From: Parelaphostrongylus tenuis
Lineage: Eukaryota > Nematoda > Chromadorea > Rhabditida > Metastrongylidae
Length of the DNA: 64,000 nucleotides
Assembly (NCBI GenBank): GCA_019055375.1
Contig: JAHQIW010000067.1
Coordinates: forward strand, 62,001 to 126,000
Direction: 5' to 3'
The position numbers and the translations under genes are program-made. Under the pieces are notes generated by a model. That model was not told the origin of the DNA and ran no database searches. It was given only the letters and a program-made list of their open reading frames with translations. This document shows positions 43,901-55,326 of this stretch, piece by piece (position 1 is the stretch's first letter; the number at the start of each line of letters is the position of its first letter).

Positions 43901-46900
43901 ATTTTTACCAACCTGCTTGTACCTAACTGATTATTTTTCTCCCTCAAAAGTCAAGACTGATTACACTTATTCGATAGGCACTAGAGCGTGTACTATTATA
44001 CCAAATATTGGGTTAACCTATAATTTCTTTTCGCGGATCCCCTAAGAGAACAACACGACCCACGCCTACTGGCTGCCTCGTGGCAAAGACTCACCAGCTC
44101 ATCCAAAGCCCAAGATTCTACTTAGAAAATTATACTCTATGTTTTGTGAGATTGACTGGACATGCTATTTTGGAACTGCTTGACAAGGCAGGCAATCAAT
44201 GTTGGCGTCAATGAGGAACGAATGCGGAAGCTGGCCGCATCGACGCGCAAGAAACGTCCAAAGCGACTCAGTGTCGTCCTTCTCCAAGATAACGCTCGAC
44301 CTCACATTGCAAGGTCAATTCGCCACTTTTTAGAGAAACTGGGCTGGACCATTATCCACATTTACTGTATATTTCGATATTTCTGCATCGGATTATCACC
44401 TCTTCCGCATCCTGAAGTAGCATCTCGGGATAAAAATTCATAACCTGTAACCAACTCAAAAGTGACCGTGACCGCACCAACTTCTTTCGTAGCCAGTTTC
44501 ATTCCTTCTGAGAGGAAGGCATCCAGACTTTGTCCAGCATATGGTTGCATATTACTCATCATGAAGGTGATTATATCGTTAGATTAATTCATTTGTTTGT
44601 ATATACTGGACTAGCAAAGGTGTTGAAATGCGAGAGAGATTAAAGGTTAACCCAATAATTTCCATTCAATCTGTATTGACGTGAGCCGACACATAAATCA
44701 GGACGAATGCAACACTTTTTTGATTTGGACTGTTTCATTTCCGTTTTCCCACATCCCCGTCATCGATGAAGGCTTTCGGATATGCGTGTGGATTGGCAGC
44801 TTCCCGATAATTTTCTTATTCACAAATTTATTCATGAGTGGAAGAATGAAGATTTTCTCTGGAATCCTGATATGGTTGGGTATTCATAGGTTTTCACCGC
44901 AGAATAACTCCAACTCTTGCAGATACGAAGAAACTTTTCCCAGCTGGTTCGTATCCAATTCTCAGCACCGGAGGGTTAAAGGCTTGGGTGATCCGAAGCG
45001 TGATCGAAATATCGACTTTGCACTTAAAATTGAACGACAGTCCTAGTCACTATACTTCTAATCTCCTTTACCATAAGCTAGATAAAGAATGTATGCAGTA
45101 AACATTCACAAGTAATCCGGATTTAAATTTGGTGACATGGTACCTGTAAGGAGGTGGGGCGTGTTTTGGTGGAAAAATAACGTCATAGTTAGGCGGGGCT
45201 GGCTGGAAGTCGTTCTTGTTCGAGGTTCGTAGCGTCCGATTGTGGCGTCCGGGTCGCATCTCTCTAAGTAAGGCGTCGATCCTCGCATTCTTGAAAAAAA
45301 AAGCCGAAGATGTTGGTTAGTGAAAAAGTAGTTGCGGTTAGAGATCGTGAAATAAAAATGGGTTGTAAGGCAGCAGAGGAACTTGCAGCATCATTAACGC
45401 ATTTGGCCCTTATTGCTAACGAACATAGAGTGCAATAAAGGTTCAAAAGGTTTTGTGATGAGACACATTTTGAGAATGCATAAATCGCAAATAGTTCTGT
45501 GCCACCCTCATCAAGATCATGGGAAAACAATCGCCAAACTAGTCCTCTTAGAACTACATGAAGCTTTGCAGAAGAACAGAAGAACTCAACGCCAACCATT
45601 CTGTCATTTTCCACATTCAAAGCAGATTACAGAAACAAGTGCGCTTTCAGCACAGTCTCAAACCGCAACTACTTTTCACCAAACAAATAAATGAAATTTC
45701 ACTGTATCAGGAAGGAGTATAAGACATTATAGATATTACAAGTGGAAATAAGAGCTTTTTCAAAGAAACCAAAGTAATCGCGTTGGGACAAACCTCTATC
45801 AGCGAATGGTCACTTTGCGAGGTCCGCATGCGTCGAACAGTGAAGCTATCCATCTGGAAACAGACTTTACGACGAAAGCATTTTTTATTGAAAAAGATAA
45901 TGAAACTTGAAGATATAGTACACTTTCGACTTGAGCACTTAGAAACGTAAAGAAATTCCATAAAACTATGAACAGTTGTCGATATAGTTGAGAAAATTAG
46001 CTGCTGTGTACAACTTTTAGGATGCTAGCAAAGATCACAAGGAATGCTTTCTTGGAAACGCATTGCTCCTTCTGCTTAGGAGTTTCTCTACCCGGCTTCT
46101 TTTTTTTTTTTGCAGCACCATTTTTTGCAGATTTCTATGCAATAAACTGGGAAGCAATGAAAACTACTGCTTTCATTCCACTGTCAGTGAAATGATATCT
46201 AGATTATGGCTGAGATTCTCATAGATGAACTCACTTAACTGTATCATAAAAAAAGAACTAAAGAGGGAAAACGCCACACATGCTTCTGCAGCCATCTTCA
46301 AAAATCCGTTTAAGTTGAGTATTTCAACATTTTTACAAAAAAGCTCCAGATGATCCACCACAGCGGGAGACCGCCTACCTTAGTCCTATAAACGCCTGAC
46401 ATAGGATTCCCAGGAGCTTAGGCCAAAAAAGAACCTCTCGAACAAGCAATGTAATGCTTGAGTCAAAAAGGAATTCACTGAGATTTCCTTTCAAGATGGA
46501 CCGTTAAGGGATACAACATCAGATAAGAATTGCACTGAAGATTCCTGAATTTAGCCTTGATTGTTCCACGGTTCACAACTATTGATTCACTTGAAAATTT
46601 TTGGCAATGAAATACATCTTTTTCTGCTAATTTAAAATCATAATACTGCTTTAGAGAACTAAAACAGAGCAAAAGAAAACACCAGAAAGCTCAGTAATCA
46701 AAGTTACCCACAATGGGCTGCGGGAAAGACTACCACAACAGATGACGCCAGTGGACGAGGCTTTGGCTCGGAGAAAAACTCAACTGATGTCAGCGGCGGT
46801 GACGGCAAGAACTCTTCGTGAAGGTCATTTTCAGTGCAGCACGAACGGTAACGTTCTTCACCAATGCACTGAAAGAAGAACAGCAATCTGCTTCACGTGA

Positions 46901-47456
46901 TAATTCACATCCATCAATGGTTGCACGCTAAACACACTGCAGAATGATAGAGTGTTTTGTAAGATCTGAGAAAGTTTCTTCAAAAAAGAAAAAAGCGCAG
47001 ACGAGAAAATGTTGAACGACTAAGTCAGAACTTCGCTAAAATGGGGGCGAAATATCAAGACTTCAATAAAAAAGTAGGAAAATATTCATATACAAGGCTT
47101 GAGAAAGAGATGACAAGGAGTTTAACATTGCGGTAATAACATGAGAGTTCTCAAAAAACAGCTCAATGACACGCAAGGCTATCACCGAGGCGGTCGCTAT
47201 CCCATTTCCTCGATATGGCTAGACCATAAAACGCATTCTTTGCTGTTATGGAACTTTAGTCAACTTCAAAAGATTAACAGCTGGTACAGTTCGGAAAGGA
47301 CCGTGACAGAGTGTGTAGTGATGCATGCTATCAGAAGGCATAATAGTGGTTCGACCTTCTGTTACGACACTCCTTTGTAGTCAATCGGGAACGCTTTCGT
47401 TCGCTTACCTTCAAGATTACAAGCAGACGAACTGACCAGAAATCCATGATATTCAT
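40940..47456 (-). CDS. Seven-exon gene, 240 aa, predicted single-pass membrane protein with PPxY motifs
   Basis: The exons are 47456-47409, 46868-46708, 46146-46092, 45853-45794, 45289-45144, 41458-41359 and 41092-40940. They sum to 723 bases and all junctions keep frame. Acceptors include TTCTTCTTTCAG, CATTGCTTCCCAG, CTGTTTCCAG and TTATTTTTCAG. Donors include GTAAGC, GTAACT and GTGAGT. Several exons are over 50 percent GC. Order of features: hydrophobic start MNIMDFWSVRLLVILK, a CIGEERYRSCC segment, an acidic-proline stretch, a hydrophobic ASSVVVVFPAAHCGLL followed by KKKRSR (membrane span with stop-transfer), then a long tail with PPNY and PPPY and a basophilic-kinase-like RQASF. PPxY motifs bind WW domains. 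The layout resembles Shisa or VOPP1 type proteins, which is only a suggestion. The last exon could be spliced on at GTGCGT. Confidence 0.6.
42340..42930. mobile_element. Long foldback element inside intron 5
   Basis: The arms 42429-42620 and 42741-42930 are inverted repeats (TTGATCCATGGCAT, GTAGCAAGGAGGGA, TTTTAnGAATGTT). A partial direct copy (42640-42720) lies in the loop. A perfect-looking hairpin (GGCACAGTGT-ACAGTA-ACACTGTGCC) lies at 42363-42388. The 146-codon frame over it is an artefact. Confidence 0.7.
44008..44655 (+). mobile_element. Internally deleted mariner with intact ends
   Basis: The terminal repeats TTGGGTTAACCTATAATTTC and (inverted) TTGGGTTAACCTTTAATCTC are flanked by TA on both sides. 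The inside gives the D34D-type catalytic region: VVLLQDNARPHIARS, LEKLGWTII, then in a shifted frame SDYHLF, and further on EEGIQTL. The N-terminal half is missing and there are frameshifts, so it is non-autonomous. It lies in intron 5 of the 40.9-47.5 kb gene. Confidence 0.85.
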
Positions 47457-47785
47457 GAAGAAAAATTTCTTGAGCAGCAGTCAAAATAACGCGAGATGCT
47501 GGAAAAATTCAGAGCCGATGATTGCGAGGAAACGAATAGAACAGAAGTACTGGAATTGGTACAGTAAAACGGTTAATGAATCGTGTAAAATAAAAAATGA
47601 TGATAATTAATAAGAAACCGGTTGTGTCCATAGGCTTATTCCGTACAATGAAATGTCATGATAGTTCTAATAAATGTATATGCAAACTGGTGATAACCAA
47701 AATTATTAAGTCTTCTCATAAATCATGATTTTCTTCTTCAAGCAAAACACGAGGTGTTACATTACACTTTATTTCACAGCTTCTC

Positions 47786-48846
47786 ATAAGGTTTGGCACT
47801 AGAACAATAAGCACCAAATCTGTCAACCAGCGGTAATCAAAATTGCTTAACAACACTATTCAAAGTATGCGCCATCAGCCTACACAGATTTTTGCCATCT
47901 CTCAGGTAACAAGTCGATACCACTTTGAGCAGAATTATCTGCTTTTGGTGTAAAATCTGCCCGTACTTGTTGCATCATGGCCGCTCAACGAAACCTTTAT
48001 CGCATTTTGGCGCTTTACGAGTACGAAATGAGACGTGATGCAGAGACCGCCTTCGAGAACATCAACTGTGTTTAGACTCAAGGCGAACGGTGTTCAAGCG
48101 AAATCTGTACCGCTGCACTCAGGCCCTGTCACGTCGATGTCGCCGCTATCTCATTCTATCAAGACAATGCGAAGCTGAATGCCGCCAAACTGACAAAGAG
48201 GAAGTTGACCGAACTGAGCTACGAGCTGCTGGATCATCAGCCGTACAGTCTTGACATGTCACCGGCTGACTATCAGATCTACAAGTGGCTGGGGACTGAG
48301 CAAGAAGAAATTCCAAGACAATTATTTGCGTAGGAGATTGAGAACTTTTTTGAGTCCACGGAAGACGTGTTCTAGGATCGCGGCATTCACTTGTTACCTG
48401 AGAGATGGCAAAAATGTGTTCAGACTATTGCTGCATGATCAATCAGAATTCATTTTGACCGTCTTCAGCGGTGGTAAGATGTTATAACATACCTAATGAT
48501 AAAGGGTGATGTGCAAAAACACTTGCGTCAGCTGAGATTTGAACTCAGACTTCACCTTATTGCAGCGTAGAAAGAGTGGTGAGAAAACAGGCGCCGGTAG
48601 TGCAACGGTTCAGCATGCGCCCGGATAGGGTAAGATCTGGGTTCGAATCCCAGCTGATGCAAATGTTTTTGTTCATCACTCTTTATCATTGGGTATAATG
48701 GCGCATACTGTAAATAGTGCTGTTGAGAACTTTTAGTTTCAACTTTATTTTAGGAATTTATTCAAAATAATTAGAAAGAAAAGAAATAATTTAAATTACT
48801 CCTGGTTAGTGCATTTGGTGATTATTACCCTAGTGACAAGGATTAT
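47786..48846 (+). mobile_element. Rearranged mariner with nested SINE
   Basis: The ends share AAGGTTTGGCACTAGAACAA-type repeats (left from 47787; right, inverted, to about 48845) with the 27.5 kb element. Inside are an N-terminal piece (MAAQRNLYRILALYEYEM, from 47979), then LTKRKLTELSYELLDHQPYS, SPADYQIYKWL and LLPERWQKCV. The 3' end is interrupted by the SINE-A pair and resumes at GGCGCATACT. An inverted copy of that 3' end sits near 47845-47915, so the element is also internally rearranged. Confidence 0.8.
48490..48702 (+). repeat. SINE-A copy 5 with an inverted partial copy
   Basis: The plus copy has TAGTGCAACGG (48599-48609) and a perfect T-arm CTGGGTTCGAATCCCAG (48637-48653), then the GTTCATCACTCTTTATCATT tail. 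A minus partial copy (48495-48552) lies directly upstream. The pair interrupts the mariner 3' end. Confidence 0.7.
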
Positions 48847-48849
48847 CAC

Positions 48850-51060
48850 AATGAACAGCTGGCAGGACCCATGTAGTGAACATAATGGAAGGAAGAAAAA
48901 AGGAAACGTGAGGTGTCAGAGGAGCGCAAATCTAAAAACGGCAATAACAAGTATGAATAGTCTCGTCACTCCGAATATGATAGACGATTCCTTAAAATTA
49001 TTAAAATAGGAGGTAGTTACATCTAACCACTTCATGCTTCAGGTATACGAAGATCAAAGTTGAAAGACCAGAAGATAGAATACCACTTCTGCCATGCAAC
49101 ATAAATGACATAATATCAACAAAACAGCTAACTCATCGGCCCATAACGGTGTTTCTCAAGGTCTCTGTAGGGATACATTTGAATCCACGGCATTTGATAA
49201 CCAGAATGCAAATTTTTCTGATAATATTGGCTTCCTATAAACTCCTGGAAATCCATGACATGTGATTGAAAAATGGAGATTTAGCCCACCTTGGGCCAAT
49301 TTTGCCTACAAAACGCCATTGTCCATGTTTGCAAGATCCGCATTTTTCTTGCTCATAAAAGCAGTTTAGTAAGGGACTCGAAACGAGTGAACTCAAATAT
49401 GTTGAAGAATTTTCTAAAAAAGAACACCGGTGCTTTTCATGTTCGACGCTCATCCGCAGTCAGATCAGTTTTGTTAACGCTGTGCGTCTTCCGTCAAAAC
49501 CGGAGGATCAAAACTGAGAAGCAAAAGAAATTGAGTAATAAGTGGATAGCAAAGTTTGTAGTCGAAAACATCCGAAATGTCTCATTGTTTGCAGTAGCAC
49601 TCAATAACTTATCGTATCATTATAGTTGCGTCTCTTTATGGTACTCAACACCACTATAAGACAACAAGATTGCATCAAGGAGCAGGATCTTATTAGACAG
49701 AACAAAATTTCCAGCCAAAAGTCCATCCAAAAAAAGATAGTACTTGGAATTTCTTTCTTTGCTGCTAATAATCTGGTCGTATAAGCTGGCAAATCTTCAT
49801 ATAATCTAAATGGACCAGATTTTACCTACAATGACAGTTGGCAAACCTCTAACAGGACAACTCCGAGACTTCAGAGAGAGACAATCTTGCCTAAAGATGA
49901 AATTACTAGTGAAGTGAATTCTGTAGTGCGATCTAACAATTCTTCATCCAAACGAGGCATTTGATTATTTAGGTGGAGAACAACCGTGCAGAGTTCACAT
50001 GTATTTCCAACACACTTCTTATATCGAGATATGTCTCGCAAAGTGAGCGAGATCACGCGTGATAATAAGGCATTTCTTCAAACGATTCATGTTATCATTC
50101 ATAGCATTCGTCCAGAATAATTTGAAGATTGCACGTGCTGAGTTTTATATCTTTATGCAAGATTTGTGATATCTTGATTTCTACTTATAAATAATCTCCC
50201 CTATGTGCCTGTGTCCTATGTAAGCTTATTGGGTATTCGGACTACCTTTATGCCAAGCAGGAGTTCTGTTATACAGGCACAAAGTGTCCTAGTTTTGAAG
50301 ATGCATTTACCGCTGCAAATTTTACAAGAGATAAGGTAATCTGTGCCCGAGCTCATGCAATAAGTCTTTACCAATAGAGCATATTATTCACTATTGTGCT
50401 CCACATAGACGGTCATTTCAGCAGTTGCTAATTCGGTGGTATTTCAAAGTAAGCAGTGGCCATTCTGTCAGCCCGATGAATAACCATTTCTATGACTATG
50501 ATATTGTAGCTTTCCACGATAGGTTTAGAAAAGATAACGCGGCCTTAAACGATAGTTCTCGCAAAGCAAGGTATCCTTTATATTGCTCTTCTTTTCAAAC
50601 GAAGTGAAGAAAGCACAAAATCCTGTTAGTATGCCTCAAAGATATAGATGGTGATTTCATGAGTATGCACTATATTTCTTGTAAAGCAAAATAAGTCGGC
50701 AAAGCGAATGGGGCATTCCGTGTCCGTGTAGAAAAATACCTGTTCAGTAAGCTTAAGGCTAATCCAAATATCCTCTGGGTCCACATAGGAAGAAGACATA
50801 ACGGAGAGAATCTTAAATCAAAATTCACCATCTTCGAACAAGAATATAAAACTTCAGCACATAATATTCTTCAATAATACAGATGAATGCCATGAATCCG
50901 AATTTGAATCGCAGGAAGGAATACCTCGTTACCACACGTGACTTAGTATAAAAATGAAAGGTGCATGGCAATCCATATGAAAGTTGCACCGTTAGTCTAC
51001 ACCTCGACAACTCTATGGAAGACTCATAAAAGCGGTCAGTATATGGGAAAGTTGTTATTG
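48850..51060. other. Stretch without a supportable gene
   Basis: Open frames exist on both strands at 49235-49660: 122 codons plus, and a minus exon-like stretch after GTTCTTTTTTAG. Neither has a linked exon, and they exclude each other. Confidence 0.4.
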
Positions 51061-51063
51061 CTC

Positions 51064-51200
51064 TTGATGAGATTTTAATCTAGATCGGTGATTTTTTTCA
51101 GTTAGACTATTGTAGTTGATTGGCTGAATAGGTTGTGGACTACTTGATCTTTCCAGACTTCAAAGGAAGAAGAACCACCGAAACGTCACCTCTCAGAATA
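51064..51200 (+). repeat. Interspersed repeat, partner of 3423-3560
   Basis: It has the same block order, ending CCGAAACGTCACC and an AT-rich tail. Confidence 0.4.
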
Positions 51201-51689
51201 AATATAATTATAACAACTCATGATGTAGCTCAGGAAGGAAAATTGAGATATTGAACAACGTTGAGATGAGTTTTAGGAGTTAAGTCGGTCAGAGGCGTTA
51301 ACTGCGAAGTATTCAAAATATTTTTTTTTCTGGAAAAATAGGATATATTGAAAACGCTCAACCACTTTGATATCGAATAAGTAATTGTATAATTCTATTT
51401 AATACAACCACAGATATCGTTCCGAAATTCGTCGTTATAATATCTTTACAACGTTTAGTGACAGCAAACTTTTACGGAAAAATTAGAAAAACACCCAGTG
51501 ATATCTGTTGAAAATTGAAACATTTTCAAAATGACAAGCAAAAAACTATAAAACAAACCAGCTGATCTCTCATATAAATTGAACAACAGCGGCGTACCTT
51601 ATCGCCCCTGCTCACAAATATTCTACGTCCAATAAGCTGTCTCAAATGTCAATGGAATGGCAGATCGGAATTGAAAAACACACTTGAAT

Positions 51690-51962
51690 TGGGGATTGTG
51701 CAGTGCGGTGGTTAGAGAAGCAACACAACACACATGTGGTTGTTGGCTCGATCTCGCCTCTCAGTCTTACGAAGTCCCCCTATTCTTTAGTTATAAAAAT
51801 GAGACCACGATCGTATTGAAGGACAGCGGAACTAATTTTATATACTGGTAGGCCATCATGAGTCATTGTAAAAGCCAGATATGCATTCAAGCCCGCTAAC
51901 GATGCTTAACGAAGTCGTAAGGATAATGCATCCCTAAGGGTTTGATAGATACCGAGAGTCTA
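51690..51962 (+). repeat. SINE-B copy 5
   Basis: GCAGTGCGGTGGTTAGAGA and GTTGGCTCGATCTCGCC form a weakened tRNA-like head. The body AGATATGCATTCAA and the tail ATGCATCCCTAAGG match 37787-38070. Confidence 0.6.
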
Positions 51963-52679
51963 ATCTTTTTCAGCTTTACATTTGATGAGATAATTCTGAT
52001 ATAATAGTAATAGAAAAAAGCTACAGAATTTGAAAACTAACACAATTTGGTCACAGTTTAGCGCTCAAAAATTGTAAAGTTTGAAGAAAAATGGACGTGT
52101 GAAATAAGTGAGCCACTAAGATGATCTACAGTCTTCCACGGAATATTCTTGAAGCAAAAAGTTTATTGACCAGAAAGAATCACCTAAGTTGAGATTAAAG
52201 CTCAACATTTGTATTCGGGTGCGCAAATGAGTACAAATCAATGCCGCAACTGGTTAACGTAGTGGTAGGGAACCTAATGACAAGACAATAAGTCCCTAAG
52301 GACAATTAACAAGACAAGGCAAATGTTTCAGGTGACGAACTGAGGACACTCGCTCTACCATGCTCACACTAGCACTCTTTTTCAAAACAATTTCACACAT
52401 ACTTCCAGACAGCAGTTGGACAAAATAAACATTAAATCAAATATCAAATCAATTGTGTCGGAAAACCATTCTAGAACACATATCATCTGAAAAACAACAC
52501 AACAGTCAACTGAGTAATAATTCCTAAACTGGCATCACATTTTCAAAACAACAACATTACTCAATATAGGTGTACAAATATGACTGCGACGCCTTTCTTT
52601 TTTGATTAAGTGATAGAAAGAATAAAGATTTGCAAGTTGCTTTTCTAATCTAAAGTGGTAGAAGCACTACTTTTTATAT

Positions 52680-53265
52680 CTCTTTTACATACAAAATATA
52701 TTATTTGACTGGTTCATAAGCTTTGCAGATGACGACTTTTGCATCCACAAAACGCTATTTTTTGAAATTTGCAAATTTTGTAATGCGAATTTCGTGATTT
52801 TAAGTGATAACCTAGCGGAAGAATAAGGCGGGTGAGGTAAAACTCTCATAAGTTCCCACCTCAGCTCTTTTATGACGTTTTGGATCGGCGTTTGCAACAT
52901 GAAGTCGACCGTTATGACGCAGTAAAATTGCAAAGTTTATGTCGATTTGGTTTTCCAATTTGATTTTTGCGGTTAAATTGCATGACCTCGGTATCCTTCA
53001 GTTGCAGATTTCCGAACAATCTGGCATAAAACGTGGATGTACTTACTTCAAGATAGAGCTCTTCTAAAGCTGCGTTAATATTGTGCGTCGCTTCACTAGT
53101 TTTTCCCCTAATCTCCGTTCGCGCATGAGTAGCAAGCAAATTTGTTCCCACGACATCTCCATCTTGAAGTATAGACAAGTTGTATACATAAATGTTCGCA
53201 AGAAAATGCGCAATTGAACAATACCTGCACCAAATAATTTTAACCACGTTTAGTTAATAAATCTA
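52680..53265 (-). mobile_element. Mariner deletion derivative
   Basis: On the minus strand it starts MEMSWEQICLLLM (about 53163), the same opening as the 27.5 kb element, then SEATHNINAALEELYLEVST and a GNLQLKDTE linker. After a deletion it gives VIKELRWELMRVLPHPPYSS from the catalytic C-terminal part. Frameshifts are present. No clear terminal repeats were found. Confidence 0.75.
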
Positions 53266-53764
53266 CAAAGTGGAGTCAAAAAGGCGTTTTTTGGCTACAA
53301 AAGTCGTCATCTTCAAGGTCCTCTTAAAACCGTCGTATAAATATTTTACATGTAGAAACATAAATAGCGCTTTGACGCACTATTAAACGATTGAAAAAAT
53401 TTACATATCTTCATTATTACTATTGTTACAGCAGAAAGAAAAACTGTGAAGTCATCTTTGTACCTAATATATATAAAAAATTGGTGGTGTTAACCTTACA
53501 GTTCTCCGGAAAGATTCGAGAAATTCGGTCAGGTTTTCATCTAACAGTTAACTGTTAAGTCATGACGTGAACATGAATTAAAAACTGTTTTTTTTTTTAC
53601 GATTTTGTGTTCAAAAGCAAAGGTTATCTGGGGATCGGTGTCGAACAGCTTACACGCACGCCCGGTGAAAAGATAACCAGACATTGCAATGACAATCGAT
53701 TTCTCGATAGCTGGTAAAACGAATATAGCGAGACCTTTCTATTCAACTGTCTTTTTTCCAAACT

Positions 53765-54030
53765 TCGCTATAATATAATCTAATAACACATTTTGAGCCT
53801 TCAGAGCTCTAATGTGGCACTTTGAGTTTAAGACGTACGTTTCTTTTCACCAGGCGAGCAGTTTAAGACGTTCGGCGCCGATTCCCTAATATGTAAGGGC
53901 TCGATTGGGCAGAAAGGCACCATGACTGATGAGGCTTTCTAGAAAGCCGAAACGTACGTCTAACGCTTGAAGTGTCATGTCAGACCTAATGAAAGGCTTA
54001 AGCACGATTATATTAGAGCATATCGTTTCA
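53765..54030. mobile_element. Diverged foldback element
   Basis: The inner arms are exact: GACGTACGTTTC (53832-53843) and GAAACGTACGTC (53949-53960). Beyond that they diverge but stay recognisable (GTGGCACTTTGAG against GACACTTCAAG). The outer part resembles the ends of the 10655 family (AAGCCTTTCAT). Confidence 0.5.
53926..53960 (+). ncRNA. Hammerhead-like core
   Basis: Exact CTGATGA (53926-53932), self-complementary stem II GGCTTTCTAGAAAGCC, exact GAAAC, four-base loop GTAC, then GTC. Stem I pairs poorly with the base before the core, so a folded active form is uncertain. Confidence 0.4.
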
Positions 54031-54495
54031 AGCAAGGTCTCAAAAAAAAAAACAGTCAATTAGAAATACACTATTCCATTTCACAGGTACAGTAGTCACT
54101 TCTGATGCATTTCACAGTGGATATTTCAGAAAAGAAAAACATTGCAAAAAAATTAATTTGTTATAAACACAAGTTTTCGGTACTATTATTAGATCGCTTG
54201 AAGATCGAGTGAATTCATCTGCAAATTGACTGGAACAAGCGTTACAAAAAAATACCTTAGTGTAAAGAAATAGAAAAAACTAAGTCATTAAAGGATCATG
54301 AAAGTATCCAAAACTATAGAAAGAAACAAAGCGGTTTGAAAAATTTCTACAACTTTAGTTTTCAAAGAAGCATGAAGGATACGGTAGAAAACGGAGTGGA
54401 GATCTTTATAACGAAACTAAAAATCTTTGGAATGAAACTGAAATTTTTCTAACGGCTTTTCATTCCATATAACAAAAGTTTTTTCTCCCTAGAAT

Positions 54496-54953
54496 ATGGG
54501 ACAAAAACTCACACTATCAATTATTCATATAATGATTTTCATAAAAAAATCTTTCAACAGATTTGTCGCAAACAATATTTTTGATGATGTGGATAAACGG
54601 GTTATAATATACATGGTAAAGTCGCACTGTTTGTTAGTATGGTATCTTGCAAGAAAGAATGTGAAGTCGCCCAGAGTCCTCATCGTAAGATGTTATAGCA
54701 GTTTTTTGAACTTTTCTTGAGTCCTGATATGGTTTTATAGAAGAAATGCCATGATGTAGGCACCAGTCAGTCGCCAGTAGCACTTGAAGGTCGTAAGGGG
54801 ATAGTCGTCGGCATGCGATTCGCACCACGTCAAATCTCGACGTGAGTCGGCCTTGAGAATGGAAATGCATGCAAATTTACGACCTAATGAAGTGAAGTTA
54901 GATGCTTGGTGTTTCGTTTGAGTAGAAACCAGTGGACCTCTATACGACGTTAA
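54496..54953 (+). CDS. Three-exon gene model, 106 aa, product unknown
   Basis: A TTTTCTCCCTAG acceptor lies three bases before ATG, as in trans-spliced nematode genes. The exons are 54496-54684, 54741-54841 and 54923-54953. Introns are 56 bases (GTAAGA to GGTTTTATAG) and 81 bases (GTGAGT to CGTTTGAG), and the total is 321 bases in frame. Exon 1 is hydrophobic at the start (LTLSIIHIMIFIKKSF). Exon 2 reads KKCHDVGTSQSPVALEGRKG. The third exon is short and uncertain. It may extend into the chain at 55327. Confidence 0.4.
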
Positions 54954-54990
54954 GCGGCAGTGAGAAAGTAGAAGGGAACACTTCACCAAC

Positions 54991-55238
54991 CTAAATCTGC
55001 GCACTCTTTCGGAAAGGTAAGACTACTCCTTGGCCGTCCCAAGTTCCACATACATATTTGTAGTCGTTTATCACCAAATCGCAGCGTATTGAACTACTGT
55101 GTTCTTCATATGATTTCACCTGACACACTACACAGATTCCGCTACTTCTGTCGTCTGCTTAACTACCGCGCATTCGTCACTCACGACAATAGGCACGTGT
55201 GGAGTCAGCAGCCAGTTGAAGACCTCCGCCTTCCTCAT
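54991..55238 (-). CDS. Alternative two-exon minus-strand model, 60 aa
   Basis: Exon 55238-55185 (MRKAEVFNWLLTPHVPIV) and exon 55119-54991 (VKSYEEHSSSIRCDLVINDY, then YVCGTWDGQGVV) join across a 65-base intron (GTGAGT to GTGTGTCAG) in frame. An upstream ATG in another frame argues against it. It could be a small gene converging on the 54.5 kb model, or chance. Confidence 0.3.
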
Positions 55239-55326
55239 GATGCCATTGCATGATGGTCGAGTTTAACCTACCTAAAGTCTTAACAGGTAAAGTCGGCACC
55301 TTTTGTGGTTTGAAAAATTTTCGCAG

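Noticed and set aside
44681..45046. 121-codon plus-strand frame, with a 50-codon minus-strand frame reading CKVDISITLRITQAFNPPV
   Set aside because: Neither fits the phase of the surrounding minus-strand gene. No splice chain was found.
49235..49659. Plus-strand 122-codon frame and opposing minus-strand exon-like frame
   Set aside because: They exclude each other and neither links to another exon.
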